Source of the DNA: Emcibacter sp.
GTDB taxonomy: Bacteria > Pseudomonadota > Alphaproteobacteria > Sphingomonadales > Emcibacteraceae
Reading direction: 5' to 3'
NCBI GenBank assembly: GCA_021774785.1
Contig: JAJFIQ010000028.1
Location: forward strand, 124,001-188,000
DNA: 64,000 bases
A model generated the notes under the pieces. The model was not told where the DNA came from. It saw only the letters and a list, made by a program, of their open reading frames with translations, and made no database searches. The position numbers were made by a program, and so were the translations under genes. The stretch's first letter is position 1, and every line of letters starts with the position of its first letter. Below, piece after piece: positions 47,282-56,869 of the stretch.

Positions 47282-47938
47282 TCATTCTGGAAGTTCTTCA
47301 GCTTCCAGCCTTTGGGCAGCAATAATCAGGTGGCCGCGACTGTAGGTACCAAATTTCTTCAAAACACCCGTTACATGTGCCTTTACCGTTCCTTCTGCAA
47401 CACCCATTTCATAAGCAATTTGTTTATTTAACATGCCTTCAGACAGATAACTGAATACCCTGAATTGTTGCGGCGTCAGGGAAGCCACGGTTTCAGCAAT
47501 GGATATTTCTTCTTCTTGAATATTTTGCTGTCCTATGGAAAAACCCGGCGGCACCCAAAAAGCTCCGCCAATAATGGTTTTGATAGCCTCTGCCATATCC
47601 GGTAAGTCTGTTGATTTTGGAATAAACCCCGAAGCGCCATGGTTCATAGCCTTAGCCATGGTTTTATCCTGATCATTACCGGAAACCACTACCACTGGCA
47701 CCTCGGGATGTAGCCCCCGCAAATAGATCAATCCTGAAAAACCCCTCGCCCCCGGCATTTGAAGATCAAGCAAAAGCAGGTCATAAGGGGCACCCTTACC
47801 CATAAGTTTCATCACTTCATCAATTGATCCGGCTTCATAGATATTGGCATTATCAAAGGCAAGTCTAGTCGCCTGTTGCAATGCAATCCGAAACAAAGGA
47901 TGATCGTCTGCTATTAGGATATTGGGCCTTATTGTCAT
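47282..47938 (-). CDS. NarL/LuxR-family response regulator (CrbR/ErdR-like)
   Basis: A 218-residue regulator: receiver domain (ILIADDHPLFRIAL, phospho-acceptor Asp58 in LLLLDLQMPGARG, Lys in ASGFIPKST) and a C-terminal LuxR helix-turn-helix (LTPQQFRVFSYLSEGMLNKQ, then AEGTVKAHVTGVLKKFG). Its stop lies 5 nt from the stop of the convergent sensor kinase gene. In known CrbS/CrbR or MxtR/ErdR systems this pair activates acetyl-CoA synthetase and related genes. That pairing is inferred here from position and architecture. Confidence 0.9.
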   Translation of the reverse strand: MTIRPNILIADDHPLFRIALQQATRLAFDNANIYEAGSIDEVMKLMGKGAPYDLLLLDLQMPGARGFSGLIYLRGLHPEVPVVVVSGNDQDKTMAKAMNHGASGFIPKSTDLPDMAEAIKTIIGGAFWVPPGFSIGQQNIQEEEISIAETVASLTPQQFRVFSYLSEGMLNKQIAYEMGVAEGTVKAHVTGVLKKFGTYSRGHLIIAAQRLEAEELPE

Positions 47939-48106
47939 TTAATATTTTCTACATAATATTGAATGAGTTTATACCCTATTTAATCCCTCAACCAAACTTT
48001 TTTGCCTTGTTGTTATCTTTTAACGCCATTTACAATCATGGATATTCACAATTAGTCTATTCTATATCACCGGATTTAAAAATCCGAGTAAGTAACTATC
48101 AATAAT

Positions 48107-49336
48107 TCAAACATAATTTCTATCTGTTGCCCGCTTAAAAAGATATAAAATAACCAAAATAAAGGTCAGGGGTACCAGTGAAAAATAAAACGCCGTCTGT
48201 CCATCAAATCTGCCAAAGACATAGCCCGTAATCATAGAGCCAGACGTGCCGCCTAAAGCGGAAAAAGCCACGATAAGGCCAGTCATGGCCGAATGTTTAT
48301 GAACAGGCAATGCACTGAGCATTACAGAAATAATCACAGGATATATGGGAGCCATAAAAAGTCCTATCAAAGGAAACATTAAGGCAACCAAAGGTACCGT
48401 CTGCCAGTTAACATTCTCCTGCATGGGAATATCGTTCGTCATGGGCAGAATGATGATGATCAAAGCAATCATGGCAAGCGTGCAAATATTCACCAGAGGA
48501 TACCAACTGATCTTTTTCAACAAGCCTCCCGCACTCAATCGCCCTATAGCAAGGCAAGCAGCAAAGATGCTCGTCGCCTGCACACTCATAGCCGTGGGTA
48601 ATTTCATAATTTCATTATTAAAGGTCGGTAGCCAGGTCATGATACTCTGTTCTATCAACACATATAAAAAAGCAGAGATTACAAAAATATAAACCATCGG
48701 TTTGGCAACCAGTCTAAGCATATTTATAAAATCACTTGCCAGATTACTTTCTTCCGTCCGGGCCTTGGACTCATCAAGGGGAGTGGTAAACAGAACCAGT
48801 ATATTAATGGCACATAGAACTGCCAGAAACCAATATATATTCAACCAACCCAGAGATTTAACATCGTTTGAATCAATAAAGCTGCTAAATAACCAATATC
48901 CGCTTAACACGCCGACCATAAACAACCCTTCGATCATACTCATGAAAGAAGCATGCTCTTTCTTGCTACCGGTAATCAGGCCGACCGTGGAATAAACCGA
49001 AACCTTAACCAGAGCAAAAGAAACCCCAATACATAAGAACAATATCTTGGTGGTCAAAAAGCTTGGCAGAAGGGGCATGCTAAGACAGGCGCATATCACG
49101 ATAACGAGCCCGATCATCATAGCATTACGATATCCTACACGCGGCAGGAAAGATGCCACTATAAAAGAGACAATGGCAATGGGAATATCCTTAAATCCCT
49201 CAAGAATGGCGGCACTATGTTTTGCAACATCATAGGTATTTATTACCTGCATAATGACCGTTCCAACACTATTTAATAAAATAGCAAAAACAAAATAAGT
49301 CAAAATGAGTGAAAATTTAATACGCCAGTCATTCAT
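48107..49336 (-). CDS. MFS transporter (FucP/TsgA-like), probable oligosaccharide or sugar importer
   Basis: Twelve-helix inner-membrane protein of 409 residues. Segments AILEGFKDIPIAIVSFIVAS, GYRNAMMIGLVIVICACLSM, SFMSMIEGLFMVGVLSGYWL and IYPVIISVMLSALPVHKHSA resemble the FucP/TsgA branch of the major facilitator superfamily. It is divergent from the alpha-glucosidase gene and shares its LacI-type operator, so it probably imports maltose, glucose or another alpha-glucoside for that enzyme. The exact sugar cannot be told. Confidence 0.87.
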   Translation of the reverse strand: MNDWRIKFSLILTYFVFAILLNSVGTVIMQVINTYDVAKHSAAILEGFKDIPIAIVSFIVASFLPRVGYRNAMMIGLVIVICACLSMPLLPSFLTTKILFLCIGVSFALVKVSVYSTVGLITGSKKEHASFMSMIEGLFMVGVLSGYWLFSSFIDSNDVKSLGWLNIYWFLAVLCAINILVLFTTPLDESKARTEESNLASDFINMLRLVAKPMVYIFVISAFLYVLIEQSIMTWLPTFNNEIMKLPTAMSVQATSIFAACLAIGRLSAGGLLKKISWYPLVNICTLAMIALIIIILPMTNDIPMQENVNWQTVPLVALMFPLIGLFMAPIYPVIISVMLSALPVHKHSAMTGLIVAFSALGGTSGSMITGYVFGRFDGQTAFYFSLVPLTFILVILYLFKRATDRNYV

Positions 49337-49384
49337 GTTACCATCCCTTAAACAATAGATTTATGCTTATATCAATAACCACCA

Positions 49385-49422
49385 TATTAACACTATTGCA
49401 ATCGATTGCAATAGTGTTAATA
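49385..49422. promoter_or_regulatory. 38-bp perfect palindrome containing a LacI-family operator
   Basis: All 19 base pairs on either side of the CG centre (49403/49404) match. The core is TTGCAATCGATTGCAA (49396-49411), a LacI-family operator with central CG. The site lies between the divergent MFS and alpha-glucosidase genes, and a TATATA -10-like element follows at 49431, so bound repressor would cover the glucosidase promoter. The same core recurs twice upstream of the TonB receptor at 56.8 kb. Confidence 0.85.
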
Positions 49423-49495
49423 ATAAGTGCTATATAAATGATTCGGAAAGGTTGGTTTTACTGAACCAATACGAAAAAACATAAGTGGACTTATT

Positions 49496-51073
49496 ATGAA
49501 TGAATGGTGGAGGGGCAGTGTTATATATCAAATCTACCCGAGGAGTTTTTATGATTCCAACGGAGATGGCGTTGGAGATCTTGCAGGGGTTACGTCAAAA
49601 ATTGATTATATAAAAACATTGGGCGTTGATGGAATATGGCTTTCCCCGTTTTTTCGGTCCCCCATGAAAGACTTCGGATATGATGTATCAGATTACCGGG
49701 ATGTAGATCCTGTTTTCGGTACATTGGCAGATTTTGATAAGCTCTTGGATGGTGCACATACTGTGGGGCTTAAACTAATCATTGACCAAGTCTATTCGCA
49801 CACTTCCGAAAAACATGAATGGTTTGCCGAAAGCCGGTCATCAAAAAATAATAGCAAAGCTGATTGGTATGTATGGGCTGATGCAAAAAGTGATGGCAGT
49901 ATGCCAAACAACTGGCTCGCATTATTTGGTGGCCCTGCCTGGAGTTGGGATACACAAAGACAGCAATATTACATGCATAATTTCCTATCCGAACAGCCCG
50001 ACTTAAATTTCCATAATCCGGAAGTGCAGTCAGAAATTTTAGATATTGCAAAATTCTGGCTCGACCGTGGCATTGATGGTTTTCGTCTTGATGTGGCAAA
50101 TTTTTACTTCTGCGACCCTGAACTGAAAGATAACCCGCCAAAAAAATCTAATGGCGGCTTTGACCGACCTTATAAGCACCAGCTTCACTTGAATGACCGG
50201 TCTCAGCCAGAAAATATTATTTTTATGGAAGAAATCCGCAACCTGATGGATCAGTATGAAGATAAAATGGCTGTCGCTGAAATAGGGAGCGAATCCTATA
50301 TCGCTCGCTCAATAGAATATACCACACCCAATAGGCTACATACGGCCTATAATTTTATGTTGCTTGAAAATGGACCGTTATCGGCAAAACTAATCCGAGA
50401 TGCTTTGGAAAGCTGGACAAGTGATGAAGCATGGCCTAGCTGGTCCTTCTCAAATCATGATGTGGAGCGCTCTCGTTCGCGTTGGGGTGGCATCAACGCT
50501 TCCAATGAATTCACACGCATGCTTTTAAATATACTCATGTGTTTACGGGGAACCATTTTCCTTTATCAAGGCGAAGAACTTGGCTTGCCACAAGGCCAGG
50601 TGCCTTACGATAAACTTCAGGATCCCGAGGCCATTCGATTTTGGCCAAATAATCTGGGTCGTGACGGCTGCCGTACGCCTATGCCATGGGAAACGCACGA
50701 ACCATATGCAGGCTTTTCCCAAGTGGAGCCGTGGTTGCCAATAGATACACAGCAGCAGGCCTTAGCCGTTGATGTTCAGGTACAAGACGAAAATTCCTGC
50801 CTGGCATGGACAAAAAAATGTATTCACCTTCGCAAAGAACAGACCGCTCTTCGTTTGGGATCTATTGACTTTATTGAAACGCCAGAACCTATTCTTGCCT
50901 TCCGCCGTACATACGAAGGCGAATCTCTTGTGTGCATTTTTAATATGAGTGAAAGTGAAATCTCCAGATCGCTCGCCATCACATTCAAAAAAATATTATT
51001 TGGCATCGGTGACTACAAGGATGGCAAAATATCGCTACCCGCTTTTGGCGGTATTGTTATCCAAGAAAACTAA
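49496..51073 (+). CDS. GH13 alpha-glucosidase
   Basis: A 525-residue retaining alpha-glucosidase without signal peptide, so cytoplasmic. The GH13 regions are DQVYSHTS (region I), GFRLDVANF with nucleophile Asp199 (II), VAEIGSESY with acid/base Glu262 (III) and FSNHDVERS with Asp322 (IV). WWRGSVIYQIYPRSFYDSNG at the N-terminus is typical of oligo-1,6-glucosidase/alpha-glucosidase subfamilies. It would release glucose from maltose, isomaltose or malto-oligosaccharides imported by the divergent MFS protein. The operator palindrome is 74 nt upstream of the ATG. Confidence 0.94.
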   Translation: MNEWWRGSVIYQIYPRSFYDSNGDGVGDLAGVTSKIDYIKTLGVDGIWLSPFFRSPMKDFGYDVSDYRDVDPVFGTLADFDKLLDGAHTVGLKLIIDQVYSHTSEKHEWFAESRSSKNNSKADWYVWADAKSDGSMPNNWLALFGGPAWSWDTQRQQYYMHNFLSEQPDLNFHNPEVQSEILDIAKFWLDRGIDGFRLDVANFYFCDPELKDNPPKKSNGGFDRPYKHQLHLNDRSQPENIIFMEEIRNLMDQYEDKMAVAEIGSESYIARSIEYTTPNRLHTAYNFMLLENGPLSAKLIRDALESWTSDEAWPSWSFSNHDVERSRSRWGGINASNEFTRMLLNILMCLRGTIFLYQGEELGLPQGQVPYDKLQDPEAIRFWPNNLGRDGCRTPMPWETHEPYAGFSQVEPWLPIDTQQQALAVDVQVQDENSCLAWTKKCIHLRKEQTALRLGSIDFIETPEPILAFRRTYEGESLVCIFNMSESEISRSLAITFKKILFGIGDYKDGKISLPAFGGIVIQEN

Positions 51074-51079
51074 GTCGCT

Positions 51080-52099
51080 CTAGCCACCGCTGGATTGGCG
51101 GACGATAAGTTCCGTATCCAATATAACGGATTCAGCTTCCTTGCCAGACAGCTGGTCCATTAAGCATTTCACAAGATGGTGTCCGGCCTCTTCAGTATTT
51201 TGCCTGACAGTGGTCAGGGCTGGTGTACAAAAAGCAGATATGGGGATATCATCATAACCACTAACCGCTACATCATCGGGTACCCGCAAATTCTTTTCCC
51301 CAAGCTGTTTGATAGCCCCCATGGCAATAGCATCACTGACCGTAAAAATAGCATCAAAGGATAGCTTCTTACCCAGTAAAGCATCACGAGTATTAGCATA
51401 CCCATCCCGACTTGAAAAACCTGTGGTGATGATAAGGTCTTCGTCCAGAACAATGCCCGCTTCGCTCAGCGCCTGCTTGTAGCCTTCCAAACGTTGTTCA
51501 ATTTCCGGGTATATACTATTCCCAAAAAAGGCGATACGACGGTGACCAGTATCAATGAGGTGTTTCACCGCCATATAGGCCCCATTTTTATTATCACTGC
51601 CAACCGTACAATATTTTTGCCCTGGCCGATGTGCCCCCCATACAACGAATGGCTTACGGCTCCCGGCTAATGTATTTATATTTTTGCCATATTCTCCCTC
51701 ACCTATGAGAATCATACCATCAGCACGCTTTGACTCCAGATAGTTAGGAGTCAATTCTTCACCTTGAGTAAGGGGCGTAGACAAAAGCAGGTCATAACTA
51801 AATTTAGCAAGTTCATCTGCAACATTGCCTAATAATCCAAGTAGAAAGGGGTCGGAAATGGCTTGCCCTGATTCCGTATCCAGTAACATTATTACCGCAA
51901 TAGTGTGAGATTTTCTAAGTCTTAAATTCCGGGCACTCTCATTAATTTGATAATTATGCTCGCGGGCAATTTTCTGAACTTTTAGACGGGTTTTTTCATT
52001 AACGAGCGGATCATTCCGAAGTCCGCGTGATACTGTGGATTCTGATACCTGTGCCAACTTGGCAATATCAGACATGGTCAATGATTTTTTATCGCTCAT
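51080..52099 (-). CDS. LacI-family transcriptional repressor of the alpha-glucan locus
   Basis: A 339-residue LacI/GalR regulator. The DNA-binding domain is MSDIAKLAQVSESTVSRGLR with the hinge helix INESARNLRLRKSHTI (residues about 45-60), and a periplasmic-binding-protein-like core follows, ending VRQSSGG. I take the ATG at 52099; an in-frame TTG 15 nt upstream is less likely. It converges with the alpha-glucosidase gene (6-nt gap). The three matching central-CG operators in the locus are its expected targets; the effector is probably maltose or a related sugar. Confidence 0.92.
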   Translation of the reverse strand: MSDKKSLTMSDIAKLAQVSESTVSRGLRNDPLVNEKTRLKVQKIAREHNYQINESARNLRLRKSHTIAVIMLLDTESGQAISDPFLLGLLGNVADELAKFSYDLLLSTPLTQGEELTPNYLESKRADGMILIGEGEYGKNINTLAGSRKPFVVWGAHRPGQKYCTVGSDNKNGAYMAVKHLIDTGHRRIAFFGNSIYPEIEQRLEGYKQALSEAGIVLDEDLIITTGFSSRDGYANTRDALLGKKLSFDAIFTVSDAIAMGAIKQLGEKNLRVPDDVAVSGYDDIPISAFCTPALTTVRQNTEEAGHHLVKCLMDQLSGKEAESVILDTELIVRQSSGG

Positions 52100-52209
52100 G
52101 GCTGCACTATACAAATATTAAAAATCAAAAGTCGAGTTATTTCTCAGTCTAATTAACAAGTTATTCTATCTTAAAAAAAAGATGAAAATCTTGTCATATC
52201 TAAAATCCT

Positions 52210-54288
52210 TTAATGAAGTTTATCTGGGGGCCGTATGGCTAAATAGACCGTACTCCATAATTGGGCAGCATTAGATTCCGTCATATGTCCCTGACCTTGA
52301 CCAAATGGAGAAATAGTAAATTCATCATCCTCAATGGCCCACGACCATAATTCAGAATTTTGGATTTCCCGCCCCTTCTTTATCACCTGCCATAAATTAT
52401 TTTGATATTGCATGATGAGCTTTCGGGTTGGCTCTGATAAATCATCGCGCATTAATTGATGCTCAAGACCGGCAGCTATTAGTGCCTGTTGCCAAGACCA
52501 AATAACACTGCCGTGATAATGGCCCTTGGTAAAAATTCGTTTCAAAGCATCCGAAGCAAAGACGGGATTGGCAACAACAAGCCCTACCGGTGTCATTAAC
52601 CCCGCTGGAAAAGGCCGCATGATACCCTTAAGCACATATTCAATTTCTGCCTCTGCTGGTTCATCAAAAAGCAACATATATCCTATATCCGACTGAATAA
52701 TAGGGATGTTATTCCCCCATTTGTCCAAAGATACTGCATAATAATCAACCCCTTCCCCTGAGAGGGCCAACCTTGCCTGCTCCATTGGTACATTGAGGTC
52801 TTTTGCATAATCTATCATTTTATTACTAGCCAATGATGCTGGGATAGAGACTTTAAAAAACGCAGGTGCTTTTTCCCGCCAGATTTTTTTCATTATACCC
52901 GCTTGCATCAAAAAACTTTTTTCCCCCAAATAATTATTAAACATCCTGCTTTGTTGTAAATTAATAATAGATTTCAATGCAACTGGCATAAAAACCGCAT
53001 TCACATCATAAGCATATTTTCCACCACCAAGACCTTCATCACTGTCACGCCAGTTTCCTTTTTGAAGGTCTTGTTTGGTGGCTATGAGATTTTCCACCGT
53101 GGGAGACCTGGCAAAGGGAGCCGCCATATTCAGGATAAATTCCATGTTCTTTACCAAGGCTTCACCATATGTCTGACCAAGGCTTGTTTTTCGGCTTAGA
53201 AAAGCTTTTACCCTACCTTGGTCAGTTTGCTTATCGAGAATATATTCTGCGACTAAAATGGGCAGCATATAGTCATCATCTATCATTTTATAATCATAAA
53301 TTGGTGAACTATCCGTCTGTCTGTCTTCCTGTAAATGTCTAAGAACCGCAAATTCACCAATATCTTCTTCATGGGCCACTTCGCCTTTAGCGTCCAGACG
53401 CTCAATAACTGATCCTAATCCGGCCTCTATGGCCTCTGGCTTCAAGACCGGCATTAACATGCGCAGCGATAACAGCGTATCCCGACCAAAATAGGTGAGA
53501 AAACGCCAAGAACCGGCAAGCATTTTTTCTTTATAACTCAAGAAGGATAATATATGTCGCGATTGAATGTCATGAGCAGCTTTATGATTTAACAGTTCAG
53601 CCTGCTCAAGGGGAATTAATGGTTTATCCCCGGTTAAGGCAACGACCCGCAAATGCAAGTTTTCTTGTGCTGCTGCTTTGAAGGAAATTACCTTGCCCCC
53701 AATATTTTTCACATGCCCATTAAGTATTTCCAGGGAAAGTTTATATCCACCCTTTTTATCCAAACGGCTGCGGGACCATGTCACCCTATTGCCAGACACA
53801 ATGATATTATTTGAAATATTTTCAGGTGGCTGAACATTATGCATATAATTCCGGATTGTGCGAATGCTGCCCAACAGCGCCTTTTCCACTGTTATTTGCG
53901 ATGCGCTGACGGTTAATTCTGTTTTTATGCCATAAAGCGGCTCACCATTTTCATTATAATGTCGAACACCTGACATATTTGTAACATTTTGCCATTCAAC
54001 CTGTTCTAGCCCCTCTTTAAACCATAGGCTAACCCCACTATTACCAGCAGGAAAAGCAACAATTAATCTGGGCTTTAGGCCTGATGTTAGAACCGTATGG
54101 GCAGCCACAGGTCCCTGGCGGTAAAATTCATTATAAATTGCACCTTCCTGCACTGTGAAATGAAGTCGTTCACCCTTTTCTAACACCGTAACAGCCTGAT
54201 CGTAGGAACAGGCTGTAAACAGGCTGATGAATACCACCAGAAATAACGCTTTCAGACATTTAATTGTTATTTTAATGGGAACTGTCAT
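52210..54288 (-). CDS. Lipoprotein (alpha/alpha)6 glycosidase, glycogen-debranching/GH15-like
   Basis: A 692-residue exported protein. A signal peptide with lipobox (VVFISLFTACS, Cys near residue 26) is followed by a beta-rich N-terminal half (to about residue 280) and an (alpha/alpha)6 catalytic region. Motifs: FLTYFGRDTLLSLRML (the FGRDT pattern of amylo-alpha-1,6-glucosidases), GEVAHEEDIGEFAVL with paired acidic residues, GNWRDSDEGLGGGKYAYDVN and HYHGSVIWSWQQAL. The start at 54288 is preferred because a terminator hairpin lies just upstream, inside any longer version. Likely a membrane-anchored alpha-glucan hydrolase; the precise GH family is not certain. Confidence 0.78.
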   Translation of the reverse strand: MTVPIKITIKCLKALFLVVFISLFTACSYDQAVTVLEKGERLHFTVQEGAIYNEFYRQGPVAAHTVLTSGLKPRLIVAFPAGNSGVSLWFKEGLEQVEWQNVTNMSGVRHYNENGEPLYGIKTELTVSASQITVEKALLGSIRTIRNYMHNVQPPENISNNIIVSGNRVTWSRSRLDKKGGYKLSLEILNGHVKNIGGKVISFKAAAQENLHLRVVALTGDKPLIPLEQAELLNHKAAHDIQSRHILSFLSYKEKMLAGSWRFLTYFGRDTLLSLRMLMPVLKPEAIEAGLGSVIERLDAKGEVAHEEDIGEFAVLRHLQEDRQTDSSPIYDYKMIDDDYMLPILVAEYILDKQTDQGRVKAFLSRKTSLGQTYGEALVKNMEFILNMAAPFARSPTVENLIATKQDLQKGNWRDSDEGLGGGKYAYDVNAVFMPVALKSIINLQQSRMFNNYLGEKSFLMQAGIMKKIWREKAPAFFKVSIPASLASNKMIDYAKDLNVPMEQARLALSGEGVDYYAVSLDKWGNNIPIIQSDIGYMLLFDEPAEAEIEYVLKGIMRPFPAGLMTPVGLVVANPVFASDALKRIFTKGHYHGSVIWSWQQALIAAGLEHQLMRDDLSEPTRKLIMQYQNNLWQVIKKGREIQNSELWSWAIEDDEFTISPFGQGQGHMTESNAAQLWSTVYLAIRPPDKLH

Positions 54289-54311
54289 AATAGTGATCCA
54301 ATTTACCTGAG

Positions 54312-54351
54312 AAAAAAAGGGCATTGTAAACCTAACGGATTCACAATGCCC
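54312..54351 (-). terminator. Intrinsic terminator/attenuator between the TonB receptor and glycosidase genes
   Basis: On the minus strand GGGCATTGT and ACAATGCCC form a perfect 9-bp stem followed by seven T residues, 65 nt after the receptor stop and 24 nt before the glycosidase ATG. Most receptor transcripts should end here, with read-through giving lower expression of the glycosidase. Confidence 0.85.
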
Positions 54352-54415
54352 AAATTCTATAAAATACAATTAGGTATGTAATGATACTGACATTTTAACA
54401 CATTTCGGACTACTA

Positions 54416-56677
54416 TTAAAAATCATACCCAATACTGAATTTAAACGAACGGCCCAATATTGGACGACCATTTGGCGCCGATGGATTACGGGGGTCGCCC
54501 TCAGTAATACCGTGACTATCGTTAAGGTTATCCGCACTGACCTGGAAGAACAGGTTTTCGCCAGTACGTACCAATATACCCGCATCCAGTTTGGTATAGC
54601 TGGCAAGTTCTACTGTATTGCCATTGTCGCCATACCGTTTGCCAACAAATTGAGCCGCGCCATAAAGGATTGCTGTCGCGTTATCACCAATCTCAATTTC
54701 ATAACTTGGTGCAATACGCAGCAGAAATTTAGGCTGACGCAATACTTGGTTCCCAACATCAGACGCCGTCGTCGATTCTGTAATTTCAGCATCCTGCAAT
54801 GTGGCAATGAGCGACAGGTTAAAGGCCTCGTAAGTAACACTGCCTTCAAGCTCAACACCAATGGAGCGCGTTTTAAAGGCTGCCGCCGCTGTAGCACTAC
54901 CTACGACACTGGAGAAACTGTCATTTTTGTTATAAAAGGCCGTGGCAAACAAGTCAAAAAATTCGCCGGAATATTTAACGCCACCTTCAAGCTGTTGAAT
55001 GCCGTTAACGTTCAGATTACCTTCGCGTACGTCATCAAAATGGGGGAATAAGAAACCATCTGAATAGCGTAAGTAAACGCCAAGATCTTCGGAAACGTCA
55101 TAATTGGCCGCAACGGTATAGGCAAAATCATTCTCGTCAAGATTAACGGCCATGTCACGTACACCATCAGGATAACCAGGGCCAGCATCCAACACATAAT
55201 TAAGCTCCAGCCATTCCTTGCGCAGACCCACATCAAACCGCAGTTCATCCGTTGCCTGCCAGCTATCCGCTATATACAATGCATCTGCTGTGGCATCACC
55301 TGCAGAATTGATACCAAATGCCCAACAACCTGATCCTGAACCAGCATCCTGCAAATCACTACAAGAAACACTATTGTCAAGAAAGTCACCGTTTGCCACA
55401 TTATGAACTGGGGTAAAATTACCCAATGTCCAGAAATCATCCGCTGACCAAGATGCCCTGTAATAACCCACAGTAATACTATGATCACCGACCTCTTTGT
55501 TAATACTCAAATCATTAGTGAATGATTCAAGGTCCTTCTTAACCACCCAATGGCCATAGTTCTGTACATATTCCGCATCACCTAATGCTGTACCACCCAA
55601 TGTACTAACTGTCGCGGCACCACTACTTGTCCGCAATGCGCCAACTGTAATGGGGCTTCCGTCAGGCACAAAGCCAAAGGTATCCGCATCACCTTTTGTA
55701 AAAGACATATTATCGCGCACTTCAAAACCATTACCCAGGTCAAAGTTGGCATTGACGCCAGAGACAGAGCCTTTCCAACCACGGCCATCGGCAAAATCAA
55801 AGTCTTCCGTATCACCCGCAGCATTAACCTGAAGAGTACGGAAACGGGTTGCATTTCCCAATTGCGAAAATGAGCCAAGGTCATTACCCGTATTAAGCGC
55901 CATGGGCAGATACCACTGACCATGATCATCCGTAACCCGGCTCCAGACATTAATTTCACCATTATCAAATTCTTTGGTCAGCTGTGCAGTGATCTGATAG
56001 CCTGTTTCCGAATTAAATTCGGCATCCCGAATACCTGATGAAGAACTGACATAACCGCCTATCATATAATAAAGACCCTCCCCAAGCGCTCCGGACAATA
56101 CCGCATCAAAACGCTGCAAACCATAATCCGATCCGCTATATTTAACACGCCCTTCGGTTTCCTCGCCACCCTTCTTGAGATTAAAGTTTAGCGTCACGCC
56201 CGGCTCCCCATTGGAGAAAACGGCATTGGGGCCCCCGCGCAAGGCCTCCGCACTGGCAATTGTTTCATCAACCCTGAAAATTGAACTTTGCTCGAAAAAG
56301 GATAACATTTCAGTGCCATAAATCGGTGCGCCATTGATAGACATGGTGACAAAGGGAGCATCCCCACCACCGGGCAGACCACGTACATCAATATTTGCCC
56401 CAGCAACACCGCCTGAACTTTCCGCCCAAACACCTGGAACCAATGTAAAGACCTCTGCTGTGCTCTTAACGCCAGCCATATTCATTTCGTCTGAACTCAT
56501 CGTGGTAATGGCAAAGCTGGCATCCTGCTTGGCAAGTCCAGCACCGCCGGGCGTACCCATTACAACGATTTCTTCAAATACTGCCGCTTCTTCTTCATCA
56601 GCCGCCAATGCCGCCTGAGCGGAAACGGCTATTACTATCGCCGTTGTGGATTTTAGAAAATTTTTTCTTAAGTTCAT
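54416..56677 (-). CDS. TonB-dependent receptor of the alpha-glucan locus (753 residues)
   Basis: Signal peptide ending AQAALAADEE, TonB box VFEEIVVMGTPGGAG, plug with INGAPIYGTEMLSFFEQSSI and AEALRGGPNAVFSNGEPGVT, then a barrel ending GRSFKFSIGYDF with the terminal Phe. The gene lies upstream of the glycosidase and carries two LacI-type operators in its promoter region, so it probably imports malto-oligosaccharides, as maltodextrin receptors do in Caulobacter. AGGAGGGCC precedes the ATG. The ligand is inferred from the shared operator and neighbours. Confidence 0.92.
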   Translation of the reverse strand: MNLRKNFLKSTTAIVIAVSAQAALAADEEEAAVFEEIVVMGTPGGAGLAKQDASFAITTMSSDEMNMAGVKSTAEVFTLVPGVWAESSGGVAGANIDVRGLPGGGDAPFVTMSINGAPIYGTEMLSFFEQSSIFRVDETIASAEALRGGPNAVFSNGEPGVTLNFNLKKGGEETEGRVKYSGSDYGLQRFDAVLSGALGEGLYYMIGGYVSSSSGIRDAEFNSETGYQITAQLTKEFDNGEINVWSRVTDDHGQWYLPMALNTGNDLGSFSQLGNATRFRTLQVNAAGDTEDFDFADGRGWKGSVSGVNANFDLGNGFEVRDNMSFTKGDADTFGFVPDGSPITVGALRTSSGAATVSTLGGTALGDAEYVQNYGHWVVKKDLESFTNDLSINKEVGDHSITVGYYRASWSADDFWTLGNFTPVHNVANGDFLDNSVSCSDLQDAGSGSGCWAFGINSAGDATADALYIADSWQATDELRFDVGLRKEWLELNYVLDAGPGYPDGVRDMAVNLDENDFAYTVAANYDVSEDLGVYLRYSDGFLFPHFDDVREGNLNVNGIQQLEGGVKYSGEFFDLFATAFYNKNDSFSSVVGSATAAAAFKTRSIGVELEGSVTYEAFNLSLIATLQDAEITESTTASDVGNQVLRQPKFLLRIAPSYEIEIGDNATAILYGAAQFVGKRYGDNGNTVELASYTKLDAGILVRTGENLFFQVSADNLNDSHGITEGDPRNPSAPNGRPILGRSFKFSIGYDF

Positions 56678-56846
56678 GGTTGTGGCCCTCCTACGCCATA
56701 ATTATTTATTTCTAATTCTACACGCTAGAGATCTATGTGAATTCTACTTAGATCTATCTTACCAAATAATGCCTTCCATACGGTCAGGAAAATAATCGCT
56801 TTAGCGAATCATTTAATAAATTGGTGCCACTAACAATTACTTTATT

Positions 56847-56862
56847 TTGCAATCGATTGCAA
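56847..56862. promoter_or_regulatory. LacI-family operator, proximal copy
   Basis: TTGCAATCGATTGCAA, identical to the core of the 38-bp palindrome at 49.4 kb, 170 nt upstream of the TonB receptor start. Together with the second copy it forms an inverted repeat with perfect 19-nt arms (56841-56859 and 56873-56891). Confidence 0.85.
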
Positions 56863-56869
56863 TCACTAT

